Shown: piece after piece, positions 1 to 15,000 of the stretch
How the letters are laid out: each line of letters begins with the position of its first letter
Position numbering within the stretch: position 1 is the first letter of the stretch
NCBI RefSeq assembly: GCF_051401765.1
Contig: NW_027480566.1
Location: 1,051,001 to 1,115,000, forward strand
DNA: 64,000 nt
From: Calliopsis andreniformis
Lineage: Eukaryota; Arthropoda; Insecta; Hymenoptera; Andrenidae
Direction of reading: 5' to 3'
Notes under the pieces: model-generated
Seen by the model: the letters and a program-made list of their open reading frames with translations, nothing else
Database searches by the model: none
What the model was told of the DNA's origin: nothing
Translations under genes and position numbers: made by a program

Positions 1-2
1 CT

Positions 3-376
3 CCGGAGCGACACGATCGCTCCGTTATTCTACGTTCTCTCGGTCCACGGGCATCAGAGAGCAAAACAGCCTAATAGTTTTAGAGTGCCTCAACGATCAG
101 GAATATGGATCTAACGTTCTCGTTTCGAACCGACGACTTTCGGTTCCGGAGCGACACGAACGCTCCATGATTCTCGATTATCTCGACACAGGTAAGAGAC
201 AGAGGAGAACAAGTGTATGGTTTTAGAGAGCCACGAGCACCAGGAATAAGGATCTACCGTTGTCATTTCGTTCCGTCGACATTCGGTTCCGGAACGACAC
301 AAACGGGGACGTAGAATTTTTTCGCTCGGGCTCCGGAGCGACACGAACGGGGACTTAGAATTTTTTCGCTCGGGCT
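3..376 (+). repeat. Representative 374-bp IGS unit (A-B-44-44 modules)
   Basis: This unit illustrates the architecture of all copies. Module A is 3-145, module B 146-288, and two 44-bp modules are 289-332 and 333-376. Modules A and B are the same length and align along their whole length: both have GCTCC then ATTCT near the start, GTTTTAGAG at +74, CAGGAATA and GGATCTA near +100, and TTTCG then CGAC towards the end. They are therefore an old 143-bp duplication. Every module opens with a CCGGA(G)CGACACRA box. 143+143+44+44 gives 374. This unit belongs to a variant class with GGAACGACACAAACGGGGACG in the first 44-mer (box at 289), also seen near 3039, 6405, 12104 and 16867. Confidence 0.93.
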
Positions 377-1498
377 CCGGAGCGACACGATCGCTCCGTT
401 ATTCTACGTTCTCTCGGTCCACGGGCATCAGAGAGCAAAACAGCCTAATAGTTTTAGAGTGCCTCAACGATCAGGAATATGGATCTAACGTTCTCGTTTC
501 GAACCGACGACTTTCGGTTCCGGAGCGACACGAACGCTCCATGATTCTCGATTATCTCGACACAGGTAAGAGACAGAGGAGAACAAGTGTATGGTTTTAG
601 AGAGCCACGAGCACCAGGAATAAGGATCTACCGTTGTCATTTCGTTCCGTCGACATTCGGTTCCGGAGCGACACGAACGGGGACTTAGAATTTTTTCGCT
701 CGGGCTCCGGAGCGACACGAACGGGGACTTAGAATTTTGTCGCTCGGGCTCCGGAGCGACACGATCGCTCCGTTATTCTACGTTCTCTCGGTCCACGGGC
801 ATCAGAGAGCAAAACAGCCTAATAGTTTTAGAGTGCCTCAACGATCAGGAATATGGATCTAACGTTCTCGTTTCGAACCGACGACTTTCGGTTCCGGAGC
901 GACACGAACGCTCCATGATTCTCGATTATCTCGACACAGGTAAGAGACAGAGGAGAACAAGTGTATGGTTTTAGAGAGCCACGAGCACCAGGAATAAGGA
1001 TCTACCGTTGTCATTTCGTTCCGTCGACATTCGGTTCCGGAGCGACACAAACCGGGACGTAGAATTTTTTCGCTCGGGCTCCGGAGCGACACGAACGGGG
1101 ACTTAGAATTTTTTCGCTCGGGCTCCGGAGCGACACGATCGCTCCGTTATTCTACGTTCTCTCGGTCCACGGGCATCAGAGAGCAAAACAGCCTAATAGT
1201 TTTAGAGTGCCTCAACGATCAGGAATATGGATCTAACGTTCTCGTTTCGAACCGACGACTTTCGGTTCCGGAGCGACACGAACGCTCCATGATTCTCGAT
1301 TATCTCGACACAGGTAAGAGACAGAGGAGAACAAGTGTATGGTTTTAGAGAGCCACGAGCACCAGGAATAAGGATCTACCGTTGTCATTTCGTTCCGTCG
1401 ACATTCGGTTCCGGAGCGACACGAACAGGGACTTAGAATTTTTTCGCTCGGGCTCCGGAGCGACACGAACGGGGACTTAGAATTTTTTCGCTCGGGCT

Positions 1499-1916
1499 CC
1501 GGAGCGACACGATCGCTCCGTTATTCTACGTTCTCTCGGTCCACGGGCATCAGAGAGCAAAACAGCCTAATAGTTTTAGAGTGCCTCAACGATCAGGAAT
1601 ATGGATCTAACGTTCTCGTTTCGAACCGACGACTTTCGGTTCCGGAGCGACACGAACGCTCCATGATTCTCGATTATCTCGACACAGGTAAGAGACAGAG
1701 GAGAACAAGTGTATGGCTTTAGAGAGCCACGAGCACCAGGAATAAGGATCTACCGTTGTCATTTCGTTCCGTCGACATTCGGTTCCGGAGCGACACGAAC
1801 GGGGACTTAGAATTTTTTCGCGCGGGCTCCGGAGCGACACGAACGGGGACTTAGAATTTTTTCGCTCGGGATCCGAAGCGACACGAACGGGGACTTAGAA
1901 TTTTTTCGCTCGGGCT
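1499..1916 (+). repeat. Representative 418-bp IGS unit with a third 44-bp module
   Basis: This unit carries three 44-bp modules (1785-1828, 1829-1872, 1873-1916) instead of two. The extra module begins ATCCGAAG rather than CTCCGGAG. Fifteen units have this extended form, starting at 1499, 7153, 9068, 13226, 18363, 21399, 23313, 25975, 28637, 30177, 32465, 34379, 36293, 40825 and 43113. The first eight carry ATCCGAAG; the last seven carry CTCCGAAG. Unequal exchange within the 44-bp subrepeat is the simplest origin. Confidence 0.92.
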
Positions 1917-4900
1917 CCGGAGCGACACGATCGCTCCGTTATTCTACGTTCTCTCGGTCCACGGGCATCAGAGAGCAAAACAGCCTAATAGTTTTAGAGT
2001 GCCTCAACGATCAGGAATATGGATCTAACGTTCTCGTTTCGAACCGACGACTTTCGGTTCCGGAGCGACACGAACGCTCCATGATTCTCGAATATCTCGA
2101 CACAGGTAAGAGACAGAGGAGAACAAGTGTATGGTTTTAGAGAGCCACGAGCACCAGGAATAAGGATCTACCGTTGTCATTTCGTTCCGTCGACATTCGG
2201 TTCCGGAGCGACACGAACGGGGACTTAGAATTTTTTCGCTCGGGCTCCGGAGCGACACGAACGGGGACTTAGAATTTTTTCGCTCGGGCTCCGGAGCGAC
2301 ACGATCGCTCCGTTATTCTACGTTCTCTCGGTCCACGGGCATCAGAGAGCAAAACAGCCTAATAGTTTTAGAGTGCCTCAACGATCAGGAATATGGATCT
2401 AACGTTCTCGTTTCGAACCGACGACTTTCGGTTCCGGAGCGACACGAACGCTCCATGATTCTCGATTATCTCGACACAGGTAAGAGACAGAGGAGAACAA
2501 GTGTATGGTTTTAGAGAGCCACGAGCACCAGGAATAAGGATCTACCGTTGTCATTTCGTTCCGTCGACATTCGGTTCCGGAGCGACACGAACGGGGACTT
2601 AGAATTTTTTCGCTCGGGCTCCGGAGCGACACGAACGGGGACTTAGAATTTTTTCGCTCGGGCTCCGGAGCGACACGATCGCTCCGTTATTCTACGTTCT
2701 CTCGGTCCACGGGCATCAGAGAGCAAAACAGCCTAATAGTTTTAGAGTGCCTCAACGATCAGGAATATGGATCTAACGTTCTCGTTTCGAACCGACGACT
2801 TTCGGTTCCGGAGCGACACGAACGCTCCATGATTCTCGATTATCTCGACACAGGTAAGAGACAGAGGAGAACAAGTGTATGGTTTTAGAGAGCCACGAGC
2901 ACCAGGAATAAGGATCTACCGTTGTCATTTCGTTCCGTCGACATTCGGTTCCGGAGCGACACGAACGGGGACTTAGAATTTTTACGCTCGGGCTCCGGAG
3001 CGACACGAACGGGGACTTGGAATTTTTTCGCTCGGGCTCCGGAGCGACACGATCGCTCCGTTATTCTACGTTCTCTCGGTCCACGGGCATCAGAGAGCAA
3101 AACAGCCTAATAGTTTTAGAGTGCCTCAACGATCAGGAATATGGATCTAACGTTCTCGTTTCGAACCGACGACTTTCGGTTCCGGAGCGACACGAACGCT
3201 CCATGATTCTCGATTATCTCGACACAGGTAAGAGACAGAGGAGAACAAGTGTATGGTTTTAGAGAGCCACGAGCACCAGGAATAAGGATCTACCGTTGTC
3301 ATTTCGTTCCGTCGACATTCGGTTCCGGAACGACACAAACGGGGACGTAGAATTTTTTCGCTCGGGCTCCGGAGCGACACGAACGGGGACTTAGAATTTT
3401 TTCGCTCGGGCTCCGGAGCGACACGATCGCTCCGTTATTCTACGTTCTCTCGGTCCACGGGCATCAGAGAGCAAAACAGCCTAATAGTTTTAGAGTGCCT
3501 CAACGATCAGGAATATGGATCTAACGTTCTCGTTTCGAACCGACGACTTTCGGTTCCGGAGCGACACGAACGCTCCATGATTCTCGATTATCTCGACACA
3601 GGTAAGAGACAGAGGAGAACAAGTGTATGGTTTTAGAGAGCCACGAGCACCAGGAATAAGGATCTACCGTTGTCATTTCGTTCCGTCGACATTCGGTTCC
3701 GGAGCGACACGAACGGGGACTTAGAATTTTTTCGCTCGGGCTCCGGAGCGACACGAACGGGGACTTAGAATTTTTTCGCTCGGGCTCCGGAGCGACACGA
3801 TCGCTCCGTTATTCTACGTTCTCTCGGTCCACGGGCATCAGAGAGCAAAACAGCCTAATAGTTTTAGAGTGCCTCAACGATCAGGAATATGGATCTAACG
3901 TTCTCGTTTCGAACCGACGACTTTCGGTTCCGGAGCGACACGAACGCTCCATGATTCTCGATTATCTCGACACAGGTAAGAGACAGAGGAGAACAAGTGT
4001 ATGGTTTTAGAGAGCCACGAGCACCAGGAATAAGGATCTACCGTTGTCATTTCGTTCCGTCGACATTCGGTTCCGGAGCGACACAAACGGGGACGTAGAA
4101 TTTTTTCGCTCGGGCTCCGGAGCGACACGAACGGGGACTTAGAATTTTTTCGCTCGGGCTCCGGAGCGACACGATCGCTCCGTTATTCTACGTTCTCTCG
4201 GTCCACGGGCATCAGAGAGCAAAACAGCCTAATAGTTTTAGAGTGCCTCAACGATCAGGAATATGGATCTAATGTTCTCGTTTCGAACCGACGACTTTCG
4301 GTTCCGGAGCGACACGAACGCTCCATGATTCTCGATTATCTCGACACAGGTAAGAGACAGAGGAGAACAAGTGTATGGTTTTAGAGAGCCACGAGCACCA
4401 GGAATAAGGATCTACCGTTGTCATTTCGTTCCGTCGACATTCGGTTCCGGAGCGACACAAACGGGGACGTAGAATTTTTTCGCTCGGGCTCCGGAGCGAC
4501 ACGAACGGGGACTTAGAATTTTTTCGCTCGGGCTCCGGAGCGACACGATCGCTCCGTTATTCTACGTTCTCTCGGTCCACGGGCATCAGAGAGCAAAACA
4601 GCCTAATAGTTTTAGAGTGCCTCAACGATCAGGAATATGGATCTAACGTTCTCGTTTCGAACCGACGACTTTCGGTTCCGGAGCGACACGAACGCTCCAT
4701 GATTCTCGATTATCTCGACACAGGTAAGAGACAGAGGAGAACAAGTGTATGGTTTTAGAGAGCCACGAGCACCAGGAATAAGGATCTACCGTTGTCATTT
4801 CGTTCCGTCGACATTCGGTTCCGGAGCGACACGAACGGGGACTTAGAATTTTTTCGCTCGGGCTCCGGAGCGACACGAACGGGGACTTAGAATTTTTTCG

Positions 4901-7900
4901 CTCGGGCTCCGGAGCGACACGATCGCTCCGTTATTCTACGTTCTCTCGGTCCACGGGCATCAGAGAGCAAAACAGCCTAATAGTTTTAGAGTGCCTCAAC
5001 GATCAGGAATATGGATCTAACGTTCTCGTTTCGAACCGACGACTTTCGGTTCCGGAGCGACACGAACGCTCCATGATTCTCGATTATCTCGACACAGGTA
5101 AGAGACAGAGGAGAACAAGTGTATGGCTTTAGAGAGCCACGAGCACCAGGAATAAGGATCTACCGTTGTCATTTCGTTCCGTCGACATTCGGTTCCGGAG
5201 CGACACGAACGGGGACTTAGAATTTTTTCGCTCGGGCTCCGGAGCGACACGAACGGGGACTTAGAATTTTTTCGCTCGGGCTCCGGAGCGACACGATCGC
5301 TCCGTTATTCTACGTTCTCTCGGTCCACGGGCATCAGAGAGCAAAACAGCCTAATAGTTTTAGAGTGCCTCAACGATCAGGAATATGGATCTAACGTTCT
5401 CGTTTCGAACCGACGACTTTCGGTTCCGGAGCGACACGAACGCTCCATGATTCTCGATTATCTCGACACAGGTAAGAGACAGAGGAGAACAAGTGTATGG
5501 TTTTAGAGAGCCACGAGCACCAGGAATAAGGATCTACCGTTGTCATTTCGTTCCGTCGACATTCGGTTCCGGAGCGACACGAACGGGGACTTAGAATTTT
5601 TTCGCTCGGGCTCCGGAGCGACACGAACGGGGACTTAGAATTTTTTCGCTCGGGCTCCGGAGCGACACGATCGCTCCGTTATTCTACGTTCTCTCGGTCC
5701 ACGGGCATCAGAGAGCAAAACAGCCTAATAGTTTTAGAGTGCCTCAACGATCAGGAATATGGATCTAACGTTCTCGTTTCGAACCGACGACTTTCGGTTC
5801 CGGAGCGACACGAACGCTCCATGATTCTCGATTATCTCGACACAGGTAAGAGACAGAGGAGAACAAGTGTATGGTTTTAGAGAGCCACGAGCACCAGGAA
5901 TAAGGATCTACCGTTGTCATTTCGTTCCGTCGACATTCGGTTCCGGAGCGACACGAACGGGGACTTAGAATTTTTTCGCTCGGGCTCCGGAGCGACACGG
6001 ACGGGGACTTAGAATTTTTTCGCTCGGGCTCCGGAGCGACACGATCGCTCCGTTATTCTACGTTCTCTCGGTCCACGGGCATCAGAGAGCAAAACAGCCT
6101 AATAGTTTTAGAGTGCCTCAACGATCAGGAATATGGATCTAACGTTCTCGTTTCGAACCGACGACTTTCGGTTCCGGAGCGACACGAACGCTCCATGATT
6201 CTCGATTATCTCGACACAGGTAAGAGACAGAGGAGAACAAGTGTATGGTTTTAGAGAGCCACGAGCACCAGGAATAAGGATCTACCGTTGTCATTTCGTT
6301 CCGTCGACATTCGGTTCCGGAGCGACACGAACGGGGACTTAGAATTTTTACGCTCGGGCTCCGGAGCGACACGAACGGGGACTTGGAATTTTTTCGCTCG
6401 GGCTCCGGAGCGACACGATCGCTCCGTTATTCTACGTTCTCTCGGTCCACGGGCATCAGAGAGCAAAACAGCCTAATAGTTTTAGAGTGCCTCAACGATC
6501 AGGAATATGGATCTAACGTTCTCGTTTCGAACCGACGACTTTCGGTTCCGGAGCGACACGAACGCTCCATGATTCTCGATTATCTCGACACAGGTAAGAG
6601 ACAGAGGAGAACAAGTGTATGGTTTTAGAGAGCCACGAGCACCAGGAATAAGGATCTACCGTTGTCATTTCGTTCCGTCGACATTCGGTTCCGGAACGAC
6701 ACAAACGGGGACGTAGAATTTTTTCGCTCGGGCTCCGGAGCGACACGAACGGGGACTTAGAATTTTTTCGCTCGGGCTCCGGAGCGACACGATCGCTCCG
6801 TTATTCTACGTTCTCTCGGTCCACGGGCATCGGAGAGCAAAACAGCCTAATAGTTTTAGAGTGCCTCAACGATCAGGAATATGGATCTAACGTTCTCGTT
6901 TCGAACCGACGACTTTCGGTTCCGGAGCGACACGAACGCTCCATGATTCTCGATTATCTCGACACAGGTAAGAGACAGAGGAGAACAAGTGTATGGTTTT
7001 AGAGAGCCACGAGCACCAGGAATAAGGATCTACCGTTGTCATTTCGTTCCGTCGACATTCGGTTCCGGAGCGACACAAACGGGGACGTAGAATTTTTTCG
7101 CTCGGGCTCCGGAGCGACACGAACGGGGACTTAGAATTTTTTCGCTCGGGCTCCGGAGCGACACGATCGCTCCGTTATTCTACGTTCTCTCGGTCCACGG
7201 GCATCAGAGAGCAAAACAGCCTAATAGTTTTAGAGTGCCTCAACGATCAGGAATATGGATCTAACGTTCTCGTTTCGAACCGACGACTTTCGGTTCCGGA
7301 GCGACACGAACGCTCCATGATTCTCGATTATCTCGACACAGGTAAGAGACAGAGGAGAACAAGTGTATGGTTTTAGAGAGCCACGAGCACCAGGAATAAG
7401 GATCTACCGTTGTCATTTCGTTCCGTCGACATTCGGTTCCGGAGCGACACGAACGGGGACTTAGAATTTTTTCGCTCGGGCTCCGGAGCGACACGAACGG
7501 GGACTTAGAATTTTTTCGCTCGGGATCCGAAGCGACACGAACGGGGACTTAGAATTTTTTCGCTCGGGCTCCGGAGCGACACGATCGCTCCGTTATTCTA
7601 CGTTCTCTCGGTCCACGGGCATCAGAGAGCAAAACAGCCTAATAGTTTTAGAGTGCCTCAACGATCAGGAATATGGATCTAACGTTCTCGTTTCGAACCG
7701 ACGACTTTCGGTTCCGGAGCGACACGAACGCTCCATGATTCTCGAATATCTCGACACAGGTAAGAGACAGAGGAGAACAAGTGTATGGTTTTAGAGAGCC
7801 ACGAGCACCAGGAATAAGGATCTACCGTTGTCATTTCGTTCCGTCGACATTCGGTTCCGGAGCGACACGAACGGGGACTTAGAATTTTTTCGCTCGGGCT

Positions 7901-8692
7901 CCGGAGCGACACGAACGGGGACTTAGAATTTTTTCGCTCGGGCTCCGGAGCGACACGATCGCTCCGTTATTCTACGTTCTCTCGGTCCACGGGCATCAGA
8001 GAGCAAAACAGCCTAATAGTTTTAGAGTGCCTCAACGATCAGGAATATGGATCTAACGTTCTCGTTTCGAACCGACGACTTTCGGTTCCGGAGCGACACG
8101 AACGCTCCATGATTCTCGATTATCTCGACACAGGTAAGAGACAGAGGAGAACAAGTGTATGGTTTTAGAGAGCCACGAGCACCAGGAATAAGGATCTACC
8201 GTTGTCATTTCGTTCCGTCGACATTCGGTTCCGGAGCGACACGAACGGGGACTTAGAATTTTTTCGCTCGGGCTCCGGAGCGACACGAACGGGGACTTAG
8301 AATTTTTTCGCTCGGGCTCCGGAGCGACACGATCGCTCCGTTATTCTACGTTCTCTCGGTCCACGGGCATCAGAGAGCAAAACAGCCTAATAGTTTTAGA
8401 GTGCCTCAACGATCAGGAATATGGATCTAACGTTCTCGTTTCGAACCGACGACTTTCGGTTCCGGAGCGACACGAACGCTCCATGATTCTCGATTATCTC
8501 GACACAGGTAAGAGACAGAGGAGAACAAGTGTATGGTTTTAGAGAGCCACGAGCACCAGGAATAAGGATCTACCGTTGTCATTTCGTTCCGTCGACATTC
8601 GGTTCCGGAGCGACACGAACGGGGACTTAGAATTTTTACGCTCGGGCTCCGGAGCGACACGAACGGGGACTTGGAATTTTTTCGCTCGGGCT

Positions 8693-9067
8693 CCGGAGCG
8701 ACACGATCGCTCCGTTATTCTACGTTCTCTCGGTCCACGGGCATCAGAGAGCAAAACAGCCTAATAGTTTTAGAGTGCCTCAACGATCAGGAATATGGAT
8801 CTAACGTTCTCGTTTCGAACCGACGACTTTCGGTTCCGGAGCGACACGAACGCTCCATGATTCTCGATTATCTCGACACAGGTAAGAGACAGAGGAGAAC
8901 AAGTGTATGGTTTTAGAGAGCCACGAGCACCAGGAATAAGGATCTACCGTTGTCATTTCGTTCCGTCGACATTCGGTTCCGGAAGCGACACAAACGGGGA
9001 CGTAGAATTTTTTCGCTCGGGCTCCGGAGCGACACGAACGGGGACTTAGAATTTTTTCGCTCGGGCT
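8693..9067 (+). repeat. 375-bp IGS unit with single-base insertion
   Basis: The first 44-bp module begins CCGGAAGCGACACAAAC (near 8979-8995) where other units have CCGGAGCG or CCGGAACG, a one-base insertion that makes this unit 375 bp. It may be a real mutation or an assembly or sequencing error. Its only visible effect is to shift the meaningless reading frames that cross the repeat. Confidence 0.85.
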
Positions 9068-12000
9068 CCGGAGCGACACGATCGCTCCGTTATTCTACGT
9101 TCTCTCGGTCCACGGGCATCGGAGAGCAAAACAGCCTAATAGTTTTAGAGTGCCTCAACGATCAGGAATATGGATCTAACGTTCTCGTTTCGAACCGACG
9201 ACTTTCGGTTCCGGAGCGACACGAACGCTCCATGATTCTCGATTATCTCGACACAGGTAAGAGACAGAGGAGAACAAGTGTATGGCTTTAGAGAGCCACG
9301 AGCACCAGGAATAAGGATCTACCGTTGTCATTTCGTTCCGTCGACATTCGGTTCCGGAGCGACACGAACGGGGACTTAGAATTTTTTCGCTCGGGCTCCG
9401 GAGCGACACGAACGGGGACTTAGAATTTTTTCGCTCGGGATCCGAAGCGACACGAACGGGGACTTAGAATTTTTTCGCTCGGGCTCCGGAGCGACACGAT
9501 CGCTCCGTTATTCTACGTTCTCTCGGTCCACGGGCATCAGAGAGCAAAACAGCCTAATAGTTTTAGAGTGCCTCAACGATCAGGAATATGGATCTAACGT
9601 TCTCGTTTCGAACCGACGACTTTCGGTTCCGGAGCGACACGAACGCTCCATGATTCTCGAATATCTCGACACAGGTAAGAGACAGAGGAGAACAAGTGTA
9701 TGGTTTTAGAGAGCCACGAGCACCAGGAATAAGGATCTACCGTTGTCATTTCGTTCCGTCGACATTCGGTTCCGGAGCGACACGAACGGGGACTTAGAAT
9801 TTTTTCGCTCGGGCTCCGGAGCGACACGAACGGGGACTTAGAATTTTTTCGCTCGGGCTCCGGAGCGACACGATCGCTCCGTTATTCTACGTTCTCTCGG
9901 TCCACGGGCATCAGAGAGCAAAACAGCCTAATAGTTTTAGAGTGCCTCAACGATCAGGAATATGGATCTAACGTTCTCGTTTCGAACCGACGACTTTCGG
10001 TTCCGGAGCGACACGAACGCTCCATGATTCTCGATTATCTCGACACAGGTAAGAGACAGAGGAGAACAAGTGTATGGTTTTAGAGAGCCACGAGCACCAG
10101 GAATAAGGATCTACCGTTGTCATTTCGTTCCGTCGACATTCGGTTCCGGAGCGACACGAACGGGGACTTAGAATTTTTTCGCTCGGGCTCCGGAGCGACA
10201 CGAACGGGGACTTAGAATTTTTTCGCTCGGGCTCCGGAGCGACACGATCGCTCCGTTATTCTACGTTCTCTCGGTCCACGGGCATCAGAGAGCAAAACAG
10301 CCTAATAGTTTTAGAGTGCCTCAACGATCAGGAATATGGATCTAACGTTCTCGTTTCGAACCGACGACTTTCGGTTCCGGAGCGACACGAACGCTCCATG
10401 ATTCTCGATTATCTCGACACAGGTAAGAGACAGAGGAGAACAAGTGTATGGTTTTAGAGAGCCACGAGCACCAGGAATAAGGATCTACCGTTGTCATTTC
10501 GTTCCGTCGACATTCGGTTCCGGAGCGACACGAACGGGGACTTAGAATTTTTACGCTCGGGCTCCGGAGCGACACGAACGGGGACTTGGAATTTTTTCGC
10601 TCGGGCTCCGGAGCGACACGATCGCTCCGTTATTCTACGTTCTCTCGGTCCACGGGCATCAGAGAGCAAAACAGCCTAATAGTTTTAGAGTGCCTCAACG
10701 ATCAGGAATATGGATCTAACGTTCTCGTTTCGAACCGACGACTTTCGGTTCCGGAGCGACACGAACGCTCCATGATTCTCGATTATCTCGACACAGGTAA
10801 GAGACAGAGGAGAACAAGTGTATGGTTTTAGAGAGCCACGAGCACCAGGAATAAGGATCTACCGTTTTCATTTCGTTCAGTCGACATTCGGTTCCGGAGC
10901 GACACGAACGGGGACTTAGAATTTTTTCGCTCGGGCTCCGGAGCGACACGAACGGGGACTTGGAATTTTTTCGCTCGGGCTCCGGAGCGACACGATCGCT
11001 CCGTTATTCTACGTTCTCTCGGTCCACGGGCATCAGAGAGCAAAACAGCCTAATAGTTTTAGAGTGCCTCAACGATCAGGAATATGGATCTAACGTTCTC
11101 GTTTCGAACCGACGACTTTCGGTTCCGGAGCGACACGAACGCTCCATGATTCTCGATTATCTCGACACAGGTAAGAGACAGAGGAGAACAAGTGTATGGT
11201 TTTAGAGAGCCACGAGCACCAGGAATAAGGATCTACCGTTGTCATTTCGTTCCGTCGACATTCGGTTCCGGAGCGACACAAACGGGGACGTAGAATTTTT
11301 TCGCTCGGGCTCCGGAGCGACACGAACGGGGACTTAGAATTTTTTCGCTCGGGCTCCGGAGCGACACGATCGCTCCGTTATTCTACGTTCTCTCGGTCCA
11401 CGGGCATCAGAGAGCAAAACAGCCTAATAGTTTTAGAGTGCCTCAACGATCAGGAATATGGATCTAACGTTCTCGTTTCGAACCGACGACTTCCGGTTCC
11501 GGAGCGACACGAACGCTCCATGATTCTCGATTATCTCGACACAGGTAAGAGACAGAGGAGAACAAGTGTATGGTTTTAGAGAGCCACGAGCACCAGGAAT
11601 AAGGATCTACCGTTTTCATTTCGTTCAGTCGACATTCGGTTCCGGAGCGACACGAACGGGGACTTAGAATTTTTTCGCTCGGGCTCCGGAGCGACACGAA
11701 CGGGGACTTGGAATTTTTTCGCTCGGGCTCCGGAGCGACACGATCGCTCCGTTATTCTACGTTCTCTCGGTCCACGGGCATCAGAGAGCAAAACAGCCTA
11801 ATAGTTTTAGAGTGCCTCAACGATCAGGAATATGGATCTAACGTTCTCGTTTCGAACCGACGACTTTCGGTTCCGGAGCGACACGAACGCTCCATGATTC
11901 TCGATTATCTCGACACAGGTAAGAGACAGAGGAGAACAAGTGTATGGTTTTAGAGAGCCACGAGCACCAGGAATAAGGATCTACCGTTGTCATTTCGTTC

Positions 12001-15000
12001 CGTCGACATTCGGTTCCGGAGCGACACAAACGGGGACGTAGAATTTTTTCGCTCGGGCTCCGGAGCGACACGAACGGGGACTTAGAATTTTTTCGCTCGG
12101 GCTCCGGAGCGACACGATCGCTCCGTTATTCTACGTTCTCTCGGTCCACGGGCATCAGAGAGCAAAACAGCCTAATAGTTTTAGAGTGCCTCAACGATCA
12201 GGAATATGGATCTAACGTTCTCGTTTCGAACCGACGACTTTCGGTTCCGGAGCGACACGAACGCTCCATGATTCTCGATTATCTCGACACAGGTAAGAGA
12301 CAGAGGAGAACAAGTGTATGGTTTTAGAGAGCCACGAGCACCAGGAATAAGGATCTACCGTTGTCATTTCGTTCCGTCGACATTCGGTTCCGGAACGACA
12401 CAAACGGGGACGTAGAATTTTTTCGCTCGCGCTCCGGAGCGACACGAACGGGGACTTAGAATTTTTTCGCTCGGGCTCCGGAGCGACACGATCGCTCCGT
12501 TATTCTACGTTCTCTCGGTCCACGGGCATCAGAGAGCAAAACAGCCTAATAGTTTTAGAGTGCCTCAACGATCAGGAATATGGATCTAACGTTCTCGTTT
12601 CGAACCGACGACTTTCGGTTCCGGAGCGACACGAACGCTCCATGATTCTCGATTATCTCGACACAGGTAAGAGACAGAGGAGAACAAGTGTATGGTTTTA
12701 GAGAGCCACGAGCACCAGGAATAAGGATCTACCGTTGTCATTTCGTTCCGTCGACATTCGGTTCCGGAGCGACACGAACGGGGACTTAGAATTTTTTCGC
12801 TCGGGCTCCGGAGCGACACGAACGGGGACTTAGAATTTTTTCGCTCGGGCTCCGGAGCGACACGATCGCTCCGTTATTCTACGTTCTCTCGGTCCACGGG
12901 CATCAGAGAGCAAAACAGCCTAATAGTTTTAGAGTTCCTCAACGATCAGGAATATGGATCTAACGTTCTCGTTTCGAACCGACGACTTTCGGTTCCGGAG
13001 CGACACGAACGCTCCATGATTCTCGATTATCTCGACACAGGTAAGAGACAGAGGAGAACAAGTGTATGGTTTTAGAGAGCCACGAGCACCAGGAATAAGG
13101 ATCTACCGTTGTCATTTCGTTCCGTCGACATTCGGTTCCGGAGCGACACAAACGGGGACGTAGAATTTTTTCGCTCGGGCTCCGGAGCGACACGAACGGG
13201 GACTTAGAATTTTTTCGCTCGGGCTCCGGAGCGACACGATCGCTCCGTTATTCTACGTTCTCTCGGTCCACGGGCATCAGAGAGCAAAACAGCCTAATAG
13301 TTTTAGAGTGCCTCAACGATCAGGAATATGGATCTAACGTTCTCGTTTCGAACCGACGACTTTCGGTTCCGGAGCGACACGAACGCTCCATGATTCTCGA
13401 TTATCTCGACACAGGTAAGAGACAGAGGAGAACAAGTGTATGGCTTTAGAGAGCCACGAGCACCAGGAATAAGGATCTACCGTTGTCATTTCGTTCCGTC
13501 GACATTCGGTTCCGGAGCGACACGAACGGGGACTTAGAATTTTTTCGCTCGGGCTCCGGAGCGACACGAACGGGGACTTAGAATTTTTTCGCTCGGGATC
13601 CGAAGCGACACGAACGGGGACTTAGAATTTTTTCGCTCGGGCTCCGGAGCGACACGATCGCTCCGTTATTCTACGTTCTCTCGGTCCACGGGCATCAGAG
13701 AGCAAAACAGCCTAATAGTTTTAGAGTGCCTCAACGATCAGGAATATGGATCTAACGTTCTCGTTTCGAACCGACGACTTTCGGTTCCGGAGCGACACGA
13801 ACGCTCCATGATTCTCGAATATCTCGACACAGGTAAGAGACAGAGGAGAACAAGTGTATGGTTTTAGAGAGCCACGAGCACCAGGAATAAGGATCTACCG
13901 TTGTCATTTCGTTCCGTCGACATTCGGTTCCGGAGCGACACGAACGGGGACTTAGAATTTTTTCGCTCGGGCTCCGGAGCGACACGAACGGGGACTTAGA
14001 ATTTTTTCGCTCGGGCTCCGGAGCGACACGATCGCTCCGTTATTCTACGTTCTCTCGGTCCACGGGCATCAGAGAGCAAAACAGCCTAATAGTTTTAGAG
14101 TGCCTCAACGATCAGGAATATGGATCTAACGTTCTCGTTTCGAACCGACGACTTTCGGTTCCGGAGCGACACGAACGCTCCATGATTCTCGATTATCTCG
14201 ACACAGGTAAGAGACAGAGGAGAACAAGTGTATGGTTTTAGAGAGCCACGAGCACCAGGAATAAGGATCTACCGTTGTCATTTCGTTCCGTCGACATTCG
14301 GTTCCGGAGCGACACGAACGGGGACTTAGAATTTTTTCGCTCGGGCTCCGGAGCGACACGAACGGGGACTTAGAATTTTTTCGCTCGGGCTCCGGAGCGA
14401 CACGATCGCTCCGTTATTCTACGTTCTCTCGGTCCACGGGCATCAGAGAGCAAAACAGCCTAATAGTTTTAGAGTGCCTCAGCGATCAGGAATATGGATC
14501 TAACGTTCTCGTTTCGAACCGACGACTTTCGGTTCCGGAGCGACACGAACGCTCCATGATTCTCGATTATCTCGACACAGGTAAGAGACAGAGGAGAACA
14601 AGTGTATGGTTTTAGAGAGCCACGAGCACCAGGAATAAGGATCTACCGTTGTCATTTCGTTCCGTCGACATTCGGTTCCGGAGCGACACGAACGGGGACT
14701 TAGAATTTTTACGCTCGGGCTCCGGAGCGACACGAACGGGGACTTGGAATTTTTTCGCTCGGGCTCCGGAGCGACACGATCGCTCCGTTATTCTACGTTC
14801 TCTCGGTCCACGGGCATCAGAGAGCAAAACAGCCTAATAGTTTTAGAGTGCCTCAACGATCAGGAATATGGATCTAACGTTCTCGTTTCGAACCGACGAC
14901 TTTCGGTTCCGGAGCGACACGAACGCTCCATGATTCTCGAATATCTCGACACAGGTAAGAGACAGAGGAGAACAAGTGTATGGTTTTAGAGAGCCACGAG

